Source: Cacajao melanocephalus
Lineage: Eukaryota; Chordata; Mammalia; Primates; Pitheciidae
Reading direction: 5' to 3'
NCBI GenBank assembly: GCA_963573385.1
Contig: CAUYLG010026744.1
Location: 1-64,000, forward strand
Length of the DNA stretch: 64,000 nt
The first letter of the stretch is position 1; the number at the start of each line of letters is the position of its first letter. This document shows positions 52,001 to 64,000 of the stretch, piece by piece. Both the position numbers and the translations under genes were made by a program. Below the pieces are notes generated by a model. The model saw only the letters and a list, made by a program, of their open reading frames with translations, made no database searches and had not been told where the DNA came from.

Positions 52001-52290
52001 ATTTTTTTTTTTTGAGACAGAGTCTCACTCTGTCACCCAGGCTGGAGTGCAGTGGCATGATCTCAGCTCACTGAAACGTCTATCCAGGTGCAACAATTCT
52101 CATGCCTCAGCCTCCTGAGCAGCTGGGACTACAAGCATGTGCCACCATGCCCAGTTAATTTTTGTATTTTTAGTAGAGACAGAGTTTTATCATATTGGCT
52201 AGGCTGGTCTCAAACTCCTGACCTCAAGTGATCTGCCCGCCTCGGCCTTCCAAGTGCTAGGATTTCAGGTGTGAGCCACCGCACCGAGCC
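52001..52290 (-). mobile_element. Alu SINE
   Basis: Antisense Alu, near full length, poly-T at 52001-52012, ending 'gcaccgagcc'. Confidence 0.95.
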
Positions 52291-52800
52291 CATAAAAGCA
52301 ATTTTTGCTAACTAAAAAAGTAAAATATACAATCACATATATGACAAAAACATTGAACGATAGAATGGAAAGTACTTGGAAAAATTATCCTTTTAGTCAC
52401 CTGATCTGTGACAAAAGACAAGTTTGTAGGAGAGACAGTTTGTCCATTCTCTTTTTAAATGTCTCTAGGAACAATGATACCATTTCATTTTGTCTTTTTT
52501 CATTCTTCTGGTTGCCAGAAGATAAAATTCTGCTTGCCTTTCATTTGCTTTAAACACATATAATTTATGTTTTGGTTTTTGCCCAAAGGGGAAAAAATGC
52601 TGAGCTGTGTGGTTGGTAGGCAGGCAACTTCACCTGCAATCTTTCCAATATAGATTTGTACCTGGAGATACCAGTAGTGCCAATGAAGCAAAACAGTCCA
52701 ATAAACAGATGGTTTTGGAGAGAAATACCTAGTTTTCTTGAAGCCAATTCTCTTCTACTGTGGTCTTGCCCTGACCTCAGTTCTACTTTTAAATCCCACA

Positions 52801-52803
<3 letters not shown>
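52291..52803. other. No recognised feature
   Basis: Unassigned sequence. Confidence 0.4.

Positions 52804-52842
<39 letters not shown>
52804..52842 (+). repeat. (TG)n microsatellite, about 19 units
   Basis: Uninterrupted TG run, likely polymorphic. Confidence 0.98.
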
Positions 52843-52846
<4 letters not shown>

Positions 52847-53645
52847 CATCTGAACTAAGCTCACCCTTGACTTATGAAACATGTGAATTGGAAAGCTGTT
52901 CTCAAAATGAGCTCTCTTTTGGAGGATTTCCCAAAGCTCAGACTGCTTTAATTACTTAACCAAGAAGTTTTCAATGAACTGTTTTGAACCTGGCATTCAC
53001 AATACACTTGCCTTGTGCTGAGCGATAGCTTTATGACAGGAAGCTTTGTTAGCTGGACCACCCGGGGAATGCGGCTTGAATGGAATATGGCTGCCTGTAG
53101 ACTCAGGAATGCGGGCTTCTCTGGACACGCCACACCTGCGTTCCCTTAGCTGCCCCAAGCTCCTGCTTATTTCCCATGTAATTCAAGGTGTTGAACTTAA
53201 TCCACAGAGTTTTGCATCAATAGCCTCATTTATGGATCCCTCTCTGGCCCTGGCTATGCTAGAAATTTCTTCCCATGCACTCTGAAGGTGCTGGAGGGTG
53301 TGCGGATTATGCCTCCAAATGATACCTGAGACGTGATGGGACTGTGTTTATGGAACAGGCCCCAAATTGTTTGAGAGTGAAACCTTTAGGATTCCCCAAA
53401 TCACCCATTTCAGTTTTGACTGAATTTACCACCTTCCCAATCAAAAGCAAAATAAAAGCATTCTTTAGGTGAAGAGACCAATCTGATTTTAACACAATTT
53501 TTCTATCTGACAGAGATTCCTATAATTTCTATCTGTTTGATTTGTGTTTCAAACAAATTGATAGTCAAAGTTTGCCTCACCACGTTGCATTTCTTCTTCT
53601 GGCAAGGCATCATAAAAAAAAAGTAATTCCATCATCATCTGGCTT
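52843..53645. other. No recognised feature
   Basis: Unassigned. A few CpG cluster at 53060-53140 ('ccacccggggaatgcggctt'). Confidence 0.4.
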
Positions 53646-53649
53646 CCAC

Positions 53650-53965
53650 TGATACTGCTTCCCCCACCCCCATTCTTTTTACTGAGGTAAAATATACCTA
53701 ACAAAAAAATCAGTTTAACCATTTTAAGTGTACAGTTCAGTGGCATTCAGTACATTCACACTGTTGTACACCATCACCGCCCTCCATCTCCAGACATTTT
53801 TCACCCTCCTATACTGAATCTCTGTCCCTATTAAAAACTAACTTCCCATTCCCCTTCCCTGGTTCCTGAACCCACTCTTCCAGTTTCTGTCTCTATGAAT
53901 TTAACTACTCTAGGTACTTCATATAGTTGGAATTATACAGGATTATTTTGTGACTGGCTTATTTT
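53650..53965 (-). mobile_element. L1M 3' end
   Basis: Antisense: 'aaccattttaagtgtacagt', 'tgtacaccatcaccgccctc', 'cagtttctgtctctatgaat', 'ttcatatagttggaattata'. Confidence 0.8.
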
Positions 53966-53980
53966 GATGTTGCTTTTTTT

Positions 53981-54272
53981 TTTTTTTAATTTGAGTCGGA
54001 GTCTTGCACTGTTGCCTGGCCTGAAGTACGATGGTGTGATGTTGGCTCACTGCAACCTCCAACTCCCGGGTTCAAGTGATTCTCCTGCCTCAGCCTCCCA
54101 AGAAACTGAGATTACAGGTGCCTGCCACCATGCCCAGCTAATTTTTTGTATTTTTACTAGAGACAGGGTTTCACTATGTTAGCCAGGCTGGTCTTGAACC
54201 CCTGACCTCATGATCTGCCCGCCTTGGACTCCCAAAGTGCTGGGATTTCAGGCGTGAGCCACTGCACCTGGT
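53981..54272 (-). mobile_element. Alu SINE with 15-bp target-site duplication
   Basis: Flanked by perfect 'gatgttgcttttttt' at 53966-53980 and 54273-54287. It is antisense and near full length, and landed at the junction of two L1M segments. Confidence 0.96.
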
Positions 54273-54287
54273 GATGTTGCTTTTTTT

Positions 54288-56465
54288 CCCTAAAGTTTAT
54301 TTTGAATTGGTAAATAATAATTGCATATATTTATGGGGTATGTGATATTTCAATACATTTATACATTGTAGAATGGTCAGATTGGGCTAATTAACATACC
54401 CATCACCTCCCATACTTAACATTTTTTTGTGGTAAGAGCATTTAAAATTCACTTTTTCTTTTAGCAATTTTAAAATGTACAACACATTACTATGGTCACT
54501 GTGCTGTGGAATAGATGAACAGAGCTTCTTCCTCCTAATTGAAACTTTGTACCCGTTGACCAACAACTCCCCTTTCCCTGTCTACCACCCCTATTCAGTC
54601 AGCCTCTGGTAACCACCATTCTACCCTCTGCTATGAGTTCAACTTTTTTAGATCCTACATACAGAGGAGATCATGTGGTATTTGTCTTTTCGTGCTTGCT
54701 CATTTCACTTAGAATAAAGTCCTCTGGATTCAGCCATGTGTTTGCAAATGACAGAATTTCCTTCTTTCAACGGCTAAATAGTATTCCATTGTGCACATAT
54801 ACCACATTTAAAAAATCACTCTATCCATTGATGGGCACTTTGGTTGGTTCCATATCTTGGCAAAGGAGTGCAGATATCTCTTTGACATAACTGATTTCAA
54901 GTCCTTTGGATAGATACTCAGAAATGGGATTGTGCTGAATCATGTAGTAATTTTATGTTTAGGTTTTTGAGGAATCTCCTTACTGTAACCCAAAATGGCT
55001 GTACTAATTTACACTCCCACCAACAGTATACAAGAGTTCCCTTTTCTCCATACTCCTACTGACACTTGTTATCTTTCATCTTTTTAGTAATAGCCATCCT
55101 AACAATGCGAAGTGATGTCTCATTGTGGTTTCAATTTGCAATCCCCAATTAGTGATGCTGAGCAATTTTTCATATACCTATTGGCCATTTGTATGTCTTC
55201 ATTTGAGAAATGTCTATTCAGGTCCTTTGCCCACTTTTAATAGGGTTGTTTTCTTGCTATTATTTGAGTTTCTTATATATTTTGTATATCCACGCCTTAT
55301 CTTGTATATGATTTGAAAATACTTTCCCCCACTTTCTGGGTTAACTCTTAACTCTATTAATTATTTCCTTCATTGTGCAGAAGTCTTCTAGTTTGATGCA
55401 ATTCCATTTGTCTCTTTTTGCTTTTGTTGCCTGTGCTTTTGGAATCATATCCAAGAAATCACTGTGCAGACCAGTATCATGAAGATTTCCCCCTGTGTTT
55501 TCTTCTAGCAGTTTTACAGTTTCAGGTCTTGCATTTAAGTCTTTAATCCATTTTGAGTTGATTCTTGTATAGGGGTGAGATAAAGGTCCAAGTTTATTCT
55601 TGTGCATGTAGCTAGCCAATCCATCCAACACCATTTATTGAAGAGACTATCCTTTCCCCATTGTGTGTTCTTGGTGCCTTTGTAGAAAATCAATTGAGGT
55701 TGGATGTGGAGGTTTATTTCTGAGCTATCCTTTTCCATTGGTCCATGTGTTTGTTTTCAGGCAAGTACAGTGTTGTTCGGATTACTACAGCTTTGTAATA
55801 TATTTTGGAATTAAGTAGTATGTTGCCTCCAGCTTTGTTCTTTCTGATCAAGATTTCTTTTGCTATGCTAGGTCTTTTGTGATTCTGTATTTTAGGATTG
55901 CTTTTCTATTTCAGTGAAGAGTGACACTGGAATTTTGATAGGAATGACATTGAATCTGTATATTGCTTTGGGCAGAATGGACATTTTAACAATATTTCTT
56001 TTAATCCATGAACATGGGATATCTTTCCATTAATTTATGTCATCTTCAATTTTTTTCCTCAATTTTTTTATAGTTCTCAGTATATAGGTCTTTTACCTCC
56101 TTACTTATCCTAAGTATTTCTCCCTTTTTTTTTCAACTTTTATTTCATATTCATGGGGTACCTGTGTAGGTTTGTAAATTTACCCAGTAACGTGGGTAAA
56201 CTGCATGTCATTGAGGTTTGGTGTATCTCTTTTTTGGATGCAATTTTAAATGGAATTGTTTTCTTAGTTTCTTTTTCAGATAGTTTGTTATTAGTATATA
56301 TAAATGCTACTGATTTTTATATGTTGATTTTGTATCCTGCAATTTGATTGAATTTATTTATCAGTTCTAACAGTTTTTAGGTGGCTTCTTTAGGGTTTTC
56401 TATATATAAGATCATGTTATCAGAGACAATTTCATTTCTTCTTTTCCTATTTGAGAGTTTTATTT
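54288..56465 (-). mobile_element. Old L1 (L1MA/MB-type): 3' UTR and ORF2 C-terminal half
   Basis: The antisense 3' UTR ('tatttatggggtatgtgata', 'ttaacatacccatcacctcc') leads into ORF2 ('gagttgattcttgtataggg', 'catgtagctagccaatccat', 'ttgccatatatgtcag'-like text further on). Minus-strand frames at 55341-55634 and 55535-55738 are ORF2 remnants, interrupted by stops and frameshifts. It contains a small nested L1 piece at 56118-56226. Its segment 55701-55835 recurs at 57645-57779. Confidence 0.88.
56118..56226 (-). mobile_element. Short nested L1 3'-end insertion
   Basis: Poly-T then 'tcaacttttatttcatattc' and 'tggggtacctgtgtaggttt' is an antisense L1 3' tail of about 100 bp. ORF2 text breaks at 'taagtattt' before it and resumes at 'ggatgcaattttaaatggaa' after it. 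Similar T-rich 'tattctc'-like flanks suggest a duplication. Confidence 0.6.
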
Positions 56466-56570
56466 ATTTATTTTTTTTGAGGCTAGGTCTCACTCTGTCA
56501 CCCAGGCTGGAGTGCAGTAGTGTGATCACAGCTCATTGCAGCCTCAATCTTCTGGCCTCAAGTGATCTGA
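56466..56570 (-). mobile_element. Truncated Alu (one arm only)
   Basis: TTTA-type tail, then 'gaggctaggtctcactctgt' to 'tctggcctcaagtgatctg', where Alu sequence stops. Confidence 0.88.
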
Positions 56571-57405
56571 AAGGTGTCACTTTTTATTATTTGTTTAAAA
56601 TTCACTTCTCTCTCAATTTTGTGGTCAGATCCTAAGAGTAGAGCATGTTAGCCAGACTCAAATTTTATTTTTTTGGCCACAGTGATTGGCTCAGGGGTGA
56701 CTGGATGATGTAAGAAGAACCAATTAAAGTTTAGACTGTCTCTGGGAAAATGGAGTCCAAACTGGAGAACAAAAAATTCGGCTTTTGAATCCTGGATCAA
56801 GTCTTACCTGGTCTGTTTACTTCCATAAGACCAAATATACATACATATATATACATATATATTTTTTTAATTTAGCTCTTTGGAGTTTGGTTTTTGTCTT
56901 TGCAACTGAAAAATATAAGAGTACTAAAACTTCAGAGGTAGCTCAAATGCAATAATTTAATGATGTTTATGAAAATATGGTACTTGTATTGGTACTACTA
57001 AGTCCTTGAATGTAAATACCTTCTAGGACTCTCTCAGAAATCAGGGAGGTAGACTCTTCCTATTGCCAGCATACTGAATAATATAAAACTCATTTATTTG
57101 TTCCTGAAAACATTTTCTTTGTTTGTATGTAAATACCTAGTCTTTTCATTCTACTAATTTATTAAGTTGGAGCATATAAACTTACCATTTTATAGGTTAA
57201 AAATGTTGGTGTTTTCAGTAATTTTATATAGTTCAACTTTATATTATATACTTTTTAAAGAAAGTTTCATAGTTTTAATTTCAACTTTCGGGTTCTTCTT
57301 CCTGCCGTAATATTTATAAATGATTTTTATTTTTTTCTGTATTACAACAAGACCCCCTCCTGTCTGGGACAGAAAAAAATAACTAACAAGTTAGTTGTCT
57401 GAAAT
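56571..57405. other. Unassigned; weak old-repeat phrases
   Basis: 'ggccacagtgattggctcag' at about 56675 is typical of an old interspersed repeat. The rest is AT-rich. Confidence 0.35.
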
Positions 57406-57409
57406 TCCC

Positions 57410-58407
<998 letters not shown>

Positions 58408-58417
58408 CTCAGATGAA

Positions 58418-61400
58418 AGGTGGATATAATTAAGGAACATCTTTTTTTGTTTTGTTTTCAGAAATTGGAATAGGAAGAATAGATGAATAGAAAAGTCCAT
58501 CTTATTCAATTCCCACAAGAAAATTTTGCAATATTATTGGCAGGAATACGGAGTAAAGTTCTTATAACTATTTATTCCTTTCTTTGAAACGCTATTCAGT
58601 TATAATGTGTCCTGTAAAAAGTATGAGACTGATTTCATAGTACCAATTTTAGCTTAATACATATTTAAATGAGTCCCAATGTAAAAAAATATTTCAGTAA
58701 TACGAAATTATTTTAAGGATCCCACACATCACAATGAACATAAAGCCTAGTTTTAGGTTGCAGAAAACTATCAAACTTTATAAATTTTAGTGAAAATTAA
58801 GAGAAATTACATTCTAACTATACTCATGAGTGAAAATTTCACATTAGACAAATAATGTCTACAACTACTCCAACTACATGAGCCCATTCCAAGAACCTCA
58901 GTAAGAAGAAATTTTGGATGGGTTCAAAATAATAAATGCCATGACATTTTAAAGGGAAATTTGGCATATTTTTGAGATAAATATGATTGGATACATGTGT
59001 GTGCCATTCTTTCATCTCTTCTTACTTTTACTGTAACTCTACTTTAATGATGACAATAATATGGCTGCAGAGATGAAATAGTTTATCTTTCTTTTCTCTC
59101 ACTCTTTCCTTTAAAGCATTCATATTATTTTTTATTGATGCCAATGTTAACATTTTGGCATCCTTCCCAAGTATATTGCAAAAAATACATCAATAAAAAC
59201 TTAAATTAAAAAAATATGTAGCCTGGGGCCAGACAATAATGGCATATTTCTTTAAAAATAGGTATATAGGAATACTGAGGAGGTCAAAATTCTAAAACTG
59301 GAATCTTGCCATTAACAAACAGAACTGACTTTCTGATACTCTGCCTGCTGTGGACGTGACACAGAGACCAAGGCCAAGATGCATTTATTCAAGGAGGAGC
59401 AACTTGTTTTTATACTTATACCTTTGTTAATAACTTATTTAAAGCAATCCTTTGTTTTCTTCGCATATTTGAATTGATTTGCTAAAAGTCACCTACCGTT
59501 AAAAAGTAAGCTAAAACTAAAAATTTTCAAGCATATGGGACTTGTTCAGAATCAGTTTTTAGTTTCTTTTTCAGGATTTTGTAAAAGTTGCAAGAGAAGA
59601 GACACAAAATTATCTGATTAATTCTATTGCAATATGGAGATACATCTTTAGACAAATGGAAATAATCAATATTAGTATTACCTGTATATGCTTTTGTGTG
59701 TGTGTTGATCTAACTATATTTTTCTTTGAAGCGAAATCTCAAAGGCCAAGGGTGTTTATAAGGTAACTCACCTTAATAAAACTTGTAATATGTGAAAAGT
59801 AAATTTCTTCAAAAATTGTCACCAACTCAACCCTGGTTTTAAGTAGAAAAAACTATCAACTATTTTTTTTAAAAATAGTAACACTCCCAAGGTGTATACT
59901 TCTGCCACAAAAAATTAAGAATTAATAGTTAGCACATTTTGCCATTGTGGAAATCATTGAGAAAAATCACTCTGGAAAGTTATTTGAAAAGGTTTGTCAT
60001 TAGAAATTAAGAATAAAGAAGGCAGTAAAAACAAAATGATTGCTTGGTGTCATTACCTTTGTCTTCGTCATCTATTTTGTAAACTTTCATCGTTACTTTA
60101 AGCATTTCAGGCCACTCTTCAGTCACTATTATTGATTACCATTTAGTCCTCCAATTCCATCAGAGTGTGTTAAGATAGTAAAATGAAATTAAACACAATG
60201 CATGGCAGAAGGTACAGTCATTTGAAATGCCTTCCAAAATCGATTAGACATTACTTTCGGTTAGCAGAGGAGGCGGGAACACAGTTACAGGTAATTGAAA
60301 ATTGACTGTGAATATGGGCTCATATATTTGTGTTTTTGTACATGTTGATGTAGTTCTGTGGAATGAGGGCAACATTCTCAAATCACCTGGCTGCTTCTGC
60401 TTTATTTTATGGTTAGATATTCAATTGCTCTCACAGACTGCAATAGAGGAGAGCTGCTTTTTTTATCGAAGTTGCTAGCTCAAGTGCATTTCACTATTCA
60501 CTTGGGTGGTGGTATGGCTCGCCTCCAGAACACTGCTCCTGAATTGACGTTATTGTTTTCATCTGCATGTCTCAACCTATAGCAGGCTTAAAATGTCATT
60601 ATCAACCTAATGGAAATACAGATTTTTCTTTTTTTTTCCTTTATCTTCTCTTTTTTTTTTTGGTATGCATATGTATTATAATTTGCTTTGGGTTAATCAG
60701 GTCCCATAGAGAAGCTTAACAATGCCTGAGGGAACCCTAAGTCATTAGCATATAGGGGATGTGAGCGGTCTCCTTTTATTTCTGGGATGTTTGCTTTCCT
60801 CGGAAATCGTGAAGACATCTTTATTTGAAGCCCTGTTCATCCTTCTTTAAATTGACTCGCAGATTTGCATTATCTAGAGTCTTGAAAGGTGTTGCATGTA
60901 TCTGATGAATGGCCTCATTATTCACGAACTTTCACTTTGCTATACACACATTTTTGAAGTTTTTTTTCTCTTTTCTTGCTTTTAAAAATTGGATGTGTCA
61001 AACATGCCCCAACTGCTTTAGCATTGTCTATCTGTCTGGCGAAGGAGTGCTGGAAAATTCACATTTAAATAGCATCTCCACGAGTTCTTAATAATATGGT
61101 GCTGAAAGGCAGCTTGGCCCAAGTCCAAGGCTGGGGTTTCACTGCTCAGGAAGGTCAGTTTAGTCCCAAGGGGAAGGAAAGAAAAAAAAAAACAACCCAA
61201 AGACTCAAAACCGACTATACTCTGTATATCCTGTAGGAAAAAAATCACAAATTCTGATGTAATATTTAAAATTATTATTTCTTAATTTCAAGGTAACTGC
61301 TTTCAGTGACCAGTAAACTCTCAATGGTTAAAATTATTAGCTCAAGACATTTTGCTTTTGTTTAGACAAAAACCTCTAAGTGGCCTACTTTCATTTTCAG

Positions 61401-62653
61401 TTGGTTGAACAGTTTGTGGTTATAATATTTGAAATAGTTTTTAAAAATGGTCTTGGGTAGGGAGTAAAATTAAAAAAAAAAAAAACAAAAAACGCCAAAC
61501 TGTTTTCCTGAAGATCTATGTCTAATCATTCCAATAGGGACATAAAGACATCAACCAATCACATAAATTCCTTATAGTCTGAGAAGCAATAGAAAGCCCC
61601 CCGACTCCCTTCCTCCAATGCAGGCAAGTTTTACATTATTTCTTAGATTAGCTTGTTTTTCATGAATTTTAAAAACACATTTATGCCTGTCTAAGGCAGG
61701 AAGAACGGGAGTTAACAACTCAGAAGGAAAATCATAGTGACATTGGACTACATGCCATCTGATGAGGGGATTACTTATAGATGATGTGTGTTCTCTAGTT
61801 ATCCCTCAAACTCCCCTTTGACGATTAACTGTCTGGTTGGGAGGTGAAGGCTAAGACAGACAGATTAATAACCAGCTTTTCTTCACAACCAAGTCATTTG
61901 TTGAATAAAATCTATGGGAAAGCTGATGCCATAAAAGAAGTTAGATAGCATCACCATGGCATTATCACCCTGGTTATCCTTGAACTCCAGAGACTTAATA
62001 ATCTTCAAATAAGTAGTATTTGAACAAATCCCCTTTCAAAAGAAATGAAAACCCAAAGAGTGTATTTAATAACCACCACAAACATGAAGTGGTATAAAAA
62101 CTCTGCTTTCATGATTTAAATTTGATAACAACCAAATGTGCTGAGTAAGTCTTCAAGTCCCAAAGTTAAACATTTTTTTTTTCTATTTTCCATTGCTTAA
62201 TCTATTTTTTAAAAACTAACAAAAATGATTGCTACTGCTTTTGGATCTTTGAGCGTAATTCGTCTTGTTTGTTTAAGGCAGAGTAAAGAAAGGTTAATGG
62301 AGACTAATCAGCTCGGAACATGCTCAGGGACAGCACATTGAGATTTGAGAAGGGTGCCCTGTGCCATCACAGCAGTGAAAAAATGCAACAGAAAACTTCT
62401 TGCGGCTCTCTGTGCAAAGAGTCACTGAATGATAAAGGAGAAGGCTAAAACCTGACTCATGATGTACTGAAATATTTTGATACCTCGGCTTGGTTTCTCT
62501 AAAAGCAGAATTTCATGGAGTCTGGGACCACTCTGAGGGGCATCCATTAACATGTGACTGTTTTTTTGTCTATGTGCAGATTTCTATACAGTTATATTCC
62601 TTATTCTTCTTTTGGGTTATAGACCCTTTGAGAATCTGATAAAAGCTATAAAA
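58418..62653. other. Repeat-poor AT-rich block
   Basis: No Alu, L1, LTR or long simple repeat is seen. T/A runs lie at about 60626-60661 and 61471-61484. Short frames (60909-61091, 61018-61248) have no domain. Confidence 0.5.
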
Positions 62654-62677
62654 TCTGTGTGTGTGCACACACACAGA
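62654..62677. repeat. 24-bp perfect palindrome of TG/CA
   Basis: 'tctgtgtgtgtg' is followed at once by its exact complement. The centre is at 62665/62666. Confidence 0.95.
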
Positions 62678-64000
62678 AGTTGCACATCTTGTTAGGGAGC
62701 TCCACGAAGTCCCTGAAGCCTGTCTATGAACCCCCTGTGGCACGTACAGACAAGACCTTGTCTGATGGATGAATTCATCTTGCATTTTTATAACCTTTCC
62801 AGGCTGCCTGCATTTTATGGGTGCTTTTTGGAATGGGAGCCAAGACTCCTTAAAAAAAACTCTTACAAGAATGAGATTCCTTGAAATGGAGAGGTAACAA
62901 ACAAATAAAGAAACAAAATTAAAAGCCCAAGAACCCCTAAGATTTCATTCCTTTAGGAAAATCTGTATCGTAAATCACTTCTCCAGGTGTCTATATTTTA
63001 TTCTTAGTTGTGTGGGAGTCCTTTCCTTCACTTTGCTGCCTCCACCTGCTTTCTCCCTTCCTTCTGACCGACCCCAACACAGGCACGGCGTTACCTGTTC
63101 TGTTCCGCACCAGTGGGACAACGTTGCTAAGTGCCTTCTCATCTAATTTGTGAAACCAGGTCTCTTTCCTTCAACATATGCAATCTTGTGTCACAGGATA
63201 CCTTCCTCTTTCTTTTGAAAAGATGTCTTCAAGAAGAATAAGTTCTGAACTCAAAAAATATTTTCCTTTCTCAAACCTGCGTTAGCTATAGTCCATTGAC
63301 TCATTTCGAATGCCAGAGATTGCACTTGTTTTCATCAGTACCAGTTTGCCCTTTAGGCCTGTAAAGAGCTAAGTATAAGTCAGTTTCACACACCCCTCCC
63401 CTTTTAATTTAGCACCTTGCCCATTTCTCCACACCCCAACATGAGCAGTGTCTGTACGACCTTACTAGCTCTTAACCTGAGGATAGACACGTGTGGTCAT
63501 CTCCTATACAAATATTTTCTCTTTAAGTGCAATTTTCCAATATTCCACTAGTTGGGGCTGTATACAAAGGAAAGAAAAAGAAAGGGCTCCTGCGGAATTA
63601 TTTACTAAGAAAACACAATACATGGTACTGCTAAACTATTTTCTGAGGCCCTAGAAATAAGCTCGTTAATTTAATTTTAGTTCCAATATACCAGCCATGA
63701 AGTTGTATCACATCACCATATCCGATGTGCTCGCTTTGCTTACATTGGTTAGAGAAGTAAAACCAAGATTACTGCTTTTGATATGATTTGCAGGTAACCA
63801 GCTTACCCACTGTGTAGTTATTACAAAATACGAAATTACAAAATGCGCAATGGAACATTTGCTACGCAAGTGGTAAGACCACCTTCTTTGTAAGATTTTT
63901 CTGGGACAGTCATCTTTTAAACCCATGTTGTTTGATTTTTGCATCAGCCTACGACCAGAGTTGGGACAAGATGATCTAATATCATCAGTTCCCTTATGAA
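62678..64000. other. Repeat-poor, unassigned, to window end
   Basis: No recognised repeat or coding sequence. Frames at 62570-62785 and 63708-63944 have no domain. Confidence 0.45.

Overview
The window is primate genomic DNA, most likely human or another catarrhine. It holds many Alu copies in both orientations, primate-age L1 3' ends, a THE1-type LTR, MLT1-like and ERV1 LTRs, and old mammalian repeats (MIR, L2, MER5A, Tigger/MER2, mariner). It is AT-rich and poor in CpG. I found no convincing host protein-coding exon, tRNA, rRNA, CRISPR array or bacterial-type feature. It reads as intergenic or deep-intronic sequence. All family names come from recognising sequence by eye, not from a database search, so subfamily calls are tentative.

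Layout, 1-14.6 kb: two L1 3' ends in tandem at the left edge, an AluJ, a solo THE1-type LTR with near-identical 5-bp flanks, two diverged copies of an old unnamed repeat, MIRs, a hAT-type MITE, an AluS, a complete short Tigger/MER2 element with TA duplications, a third L1 3' end, a GATA microsatellite and an L1ME tail.

14.6-30 kb: L1M remnants, several antisense Alus, an unusual 287-bp cluster of nested hairpins and direct repeats (19764-20050), an MLT1-like LTR, a near full-length mariner (21967-23499) with a dead transposase and an Alu in its terminal region, and an L2 split by an Alu. From 27.4 to 30.8 kb almost nothing is recognisable.

30-48 kb: microsatellites, one Alu with clear duplications, an ERV1-type LTR with TATA-like and poly(A)-like signals, L1M tails, a 430-bp Alu-linked TA/CA array, a large interrupted ancient element (42.2-45.5 kb), MER5A, MIRs and a 295-bp polypyrimidine tract.

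48-64 kb: a repeat-poor block (48.9-51.5 kb), an MLT1-like LTR, Alus, a long antisense L1 (53.65-56.47 kb) with nested insertions, an MLT1 LTR carrying a 189-bp insert that matches the nearby L1 at about 95%, and a repeat-poor last 5.6 kb.

No set of genes working together is visible. The most unusual items are the nested-hairpin cluster at 19.8 kb and the L1-derived insert at 57.6 kb. Both look like products of replication template switching rather than a functional system.
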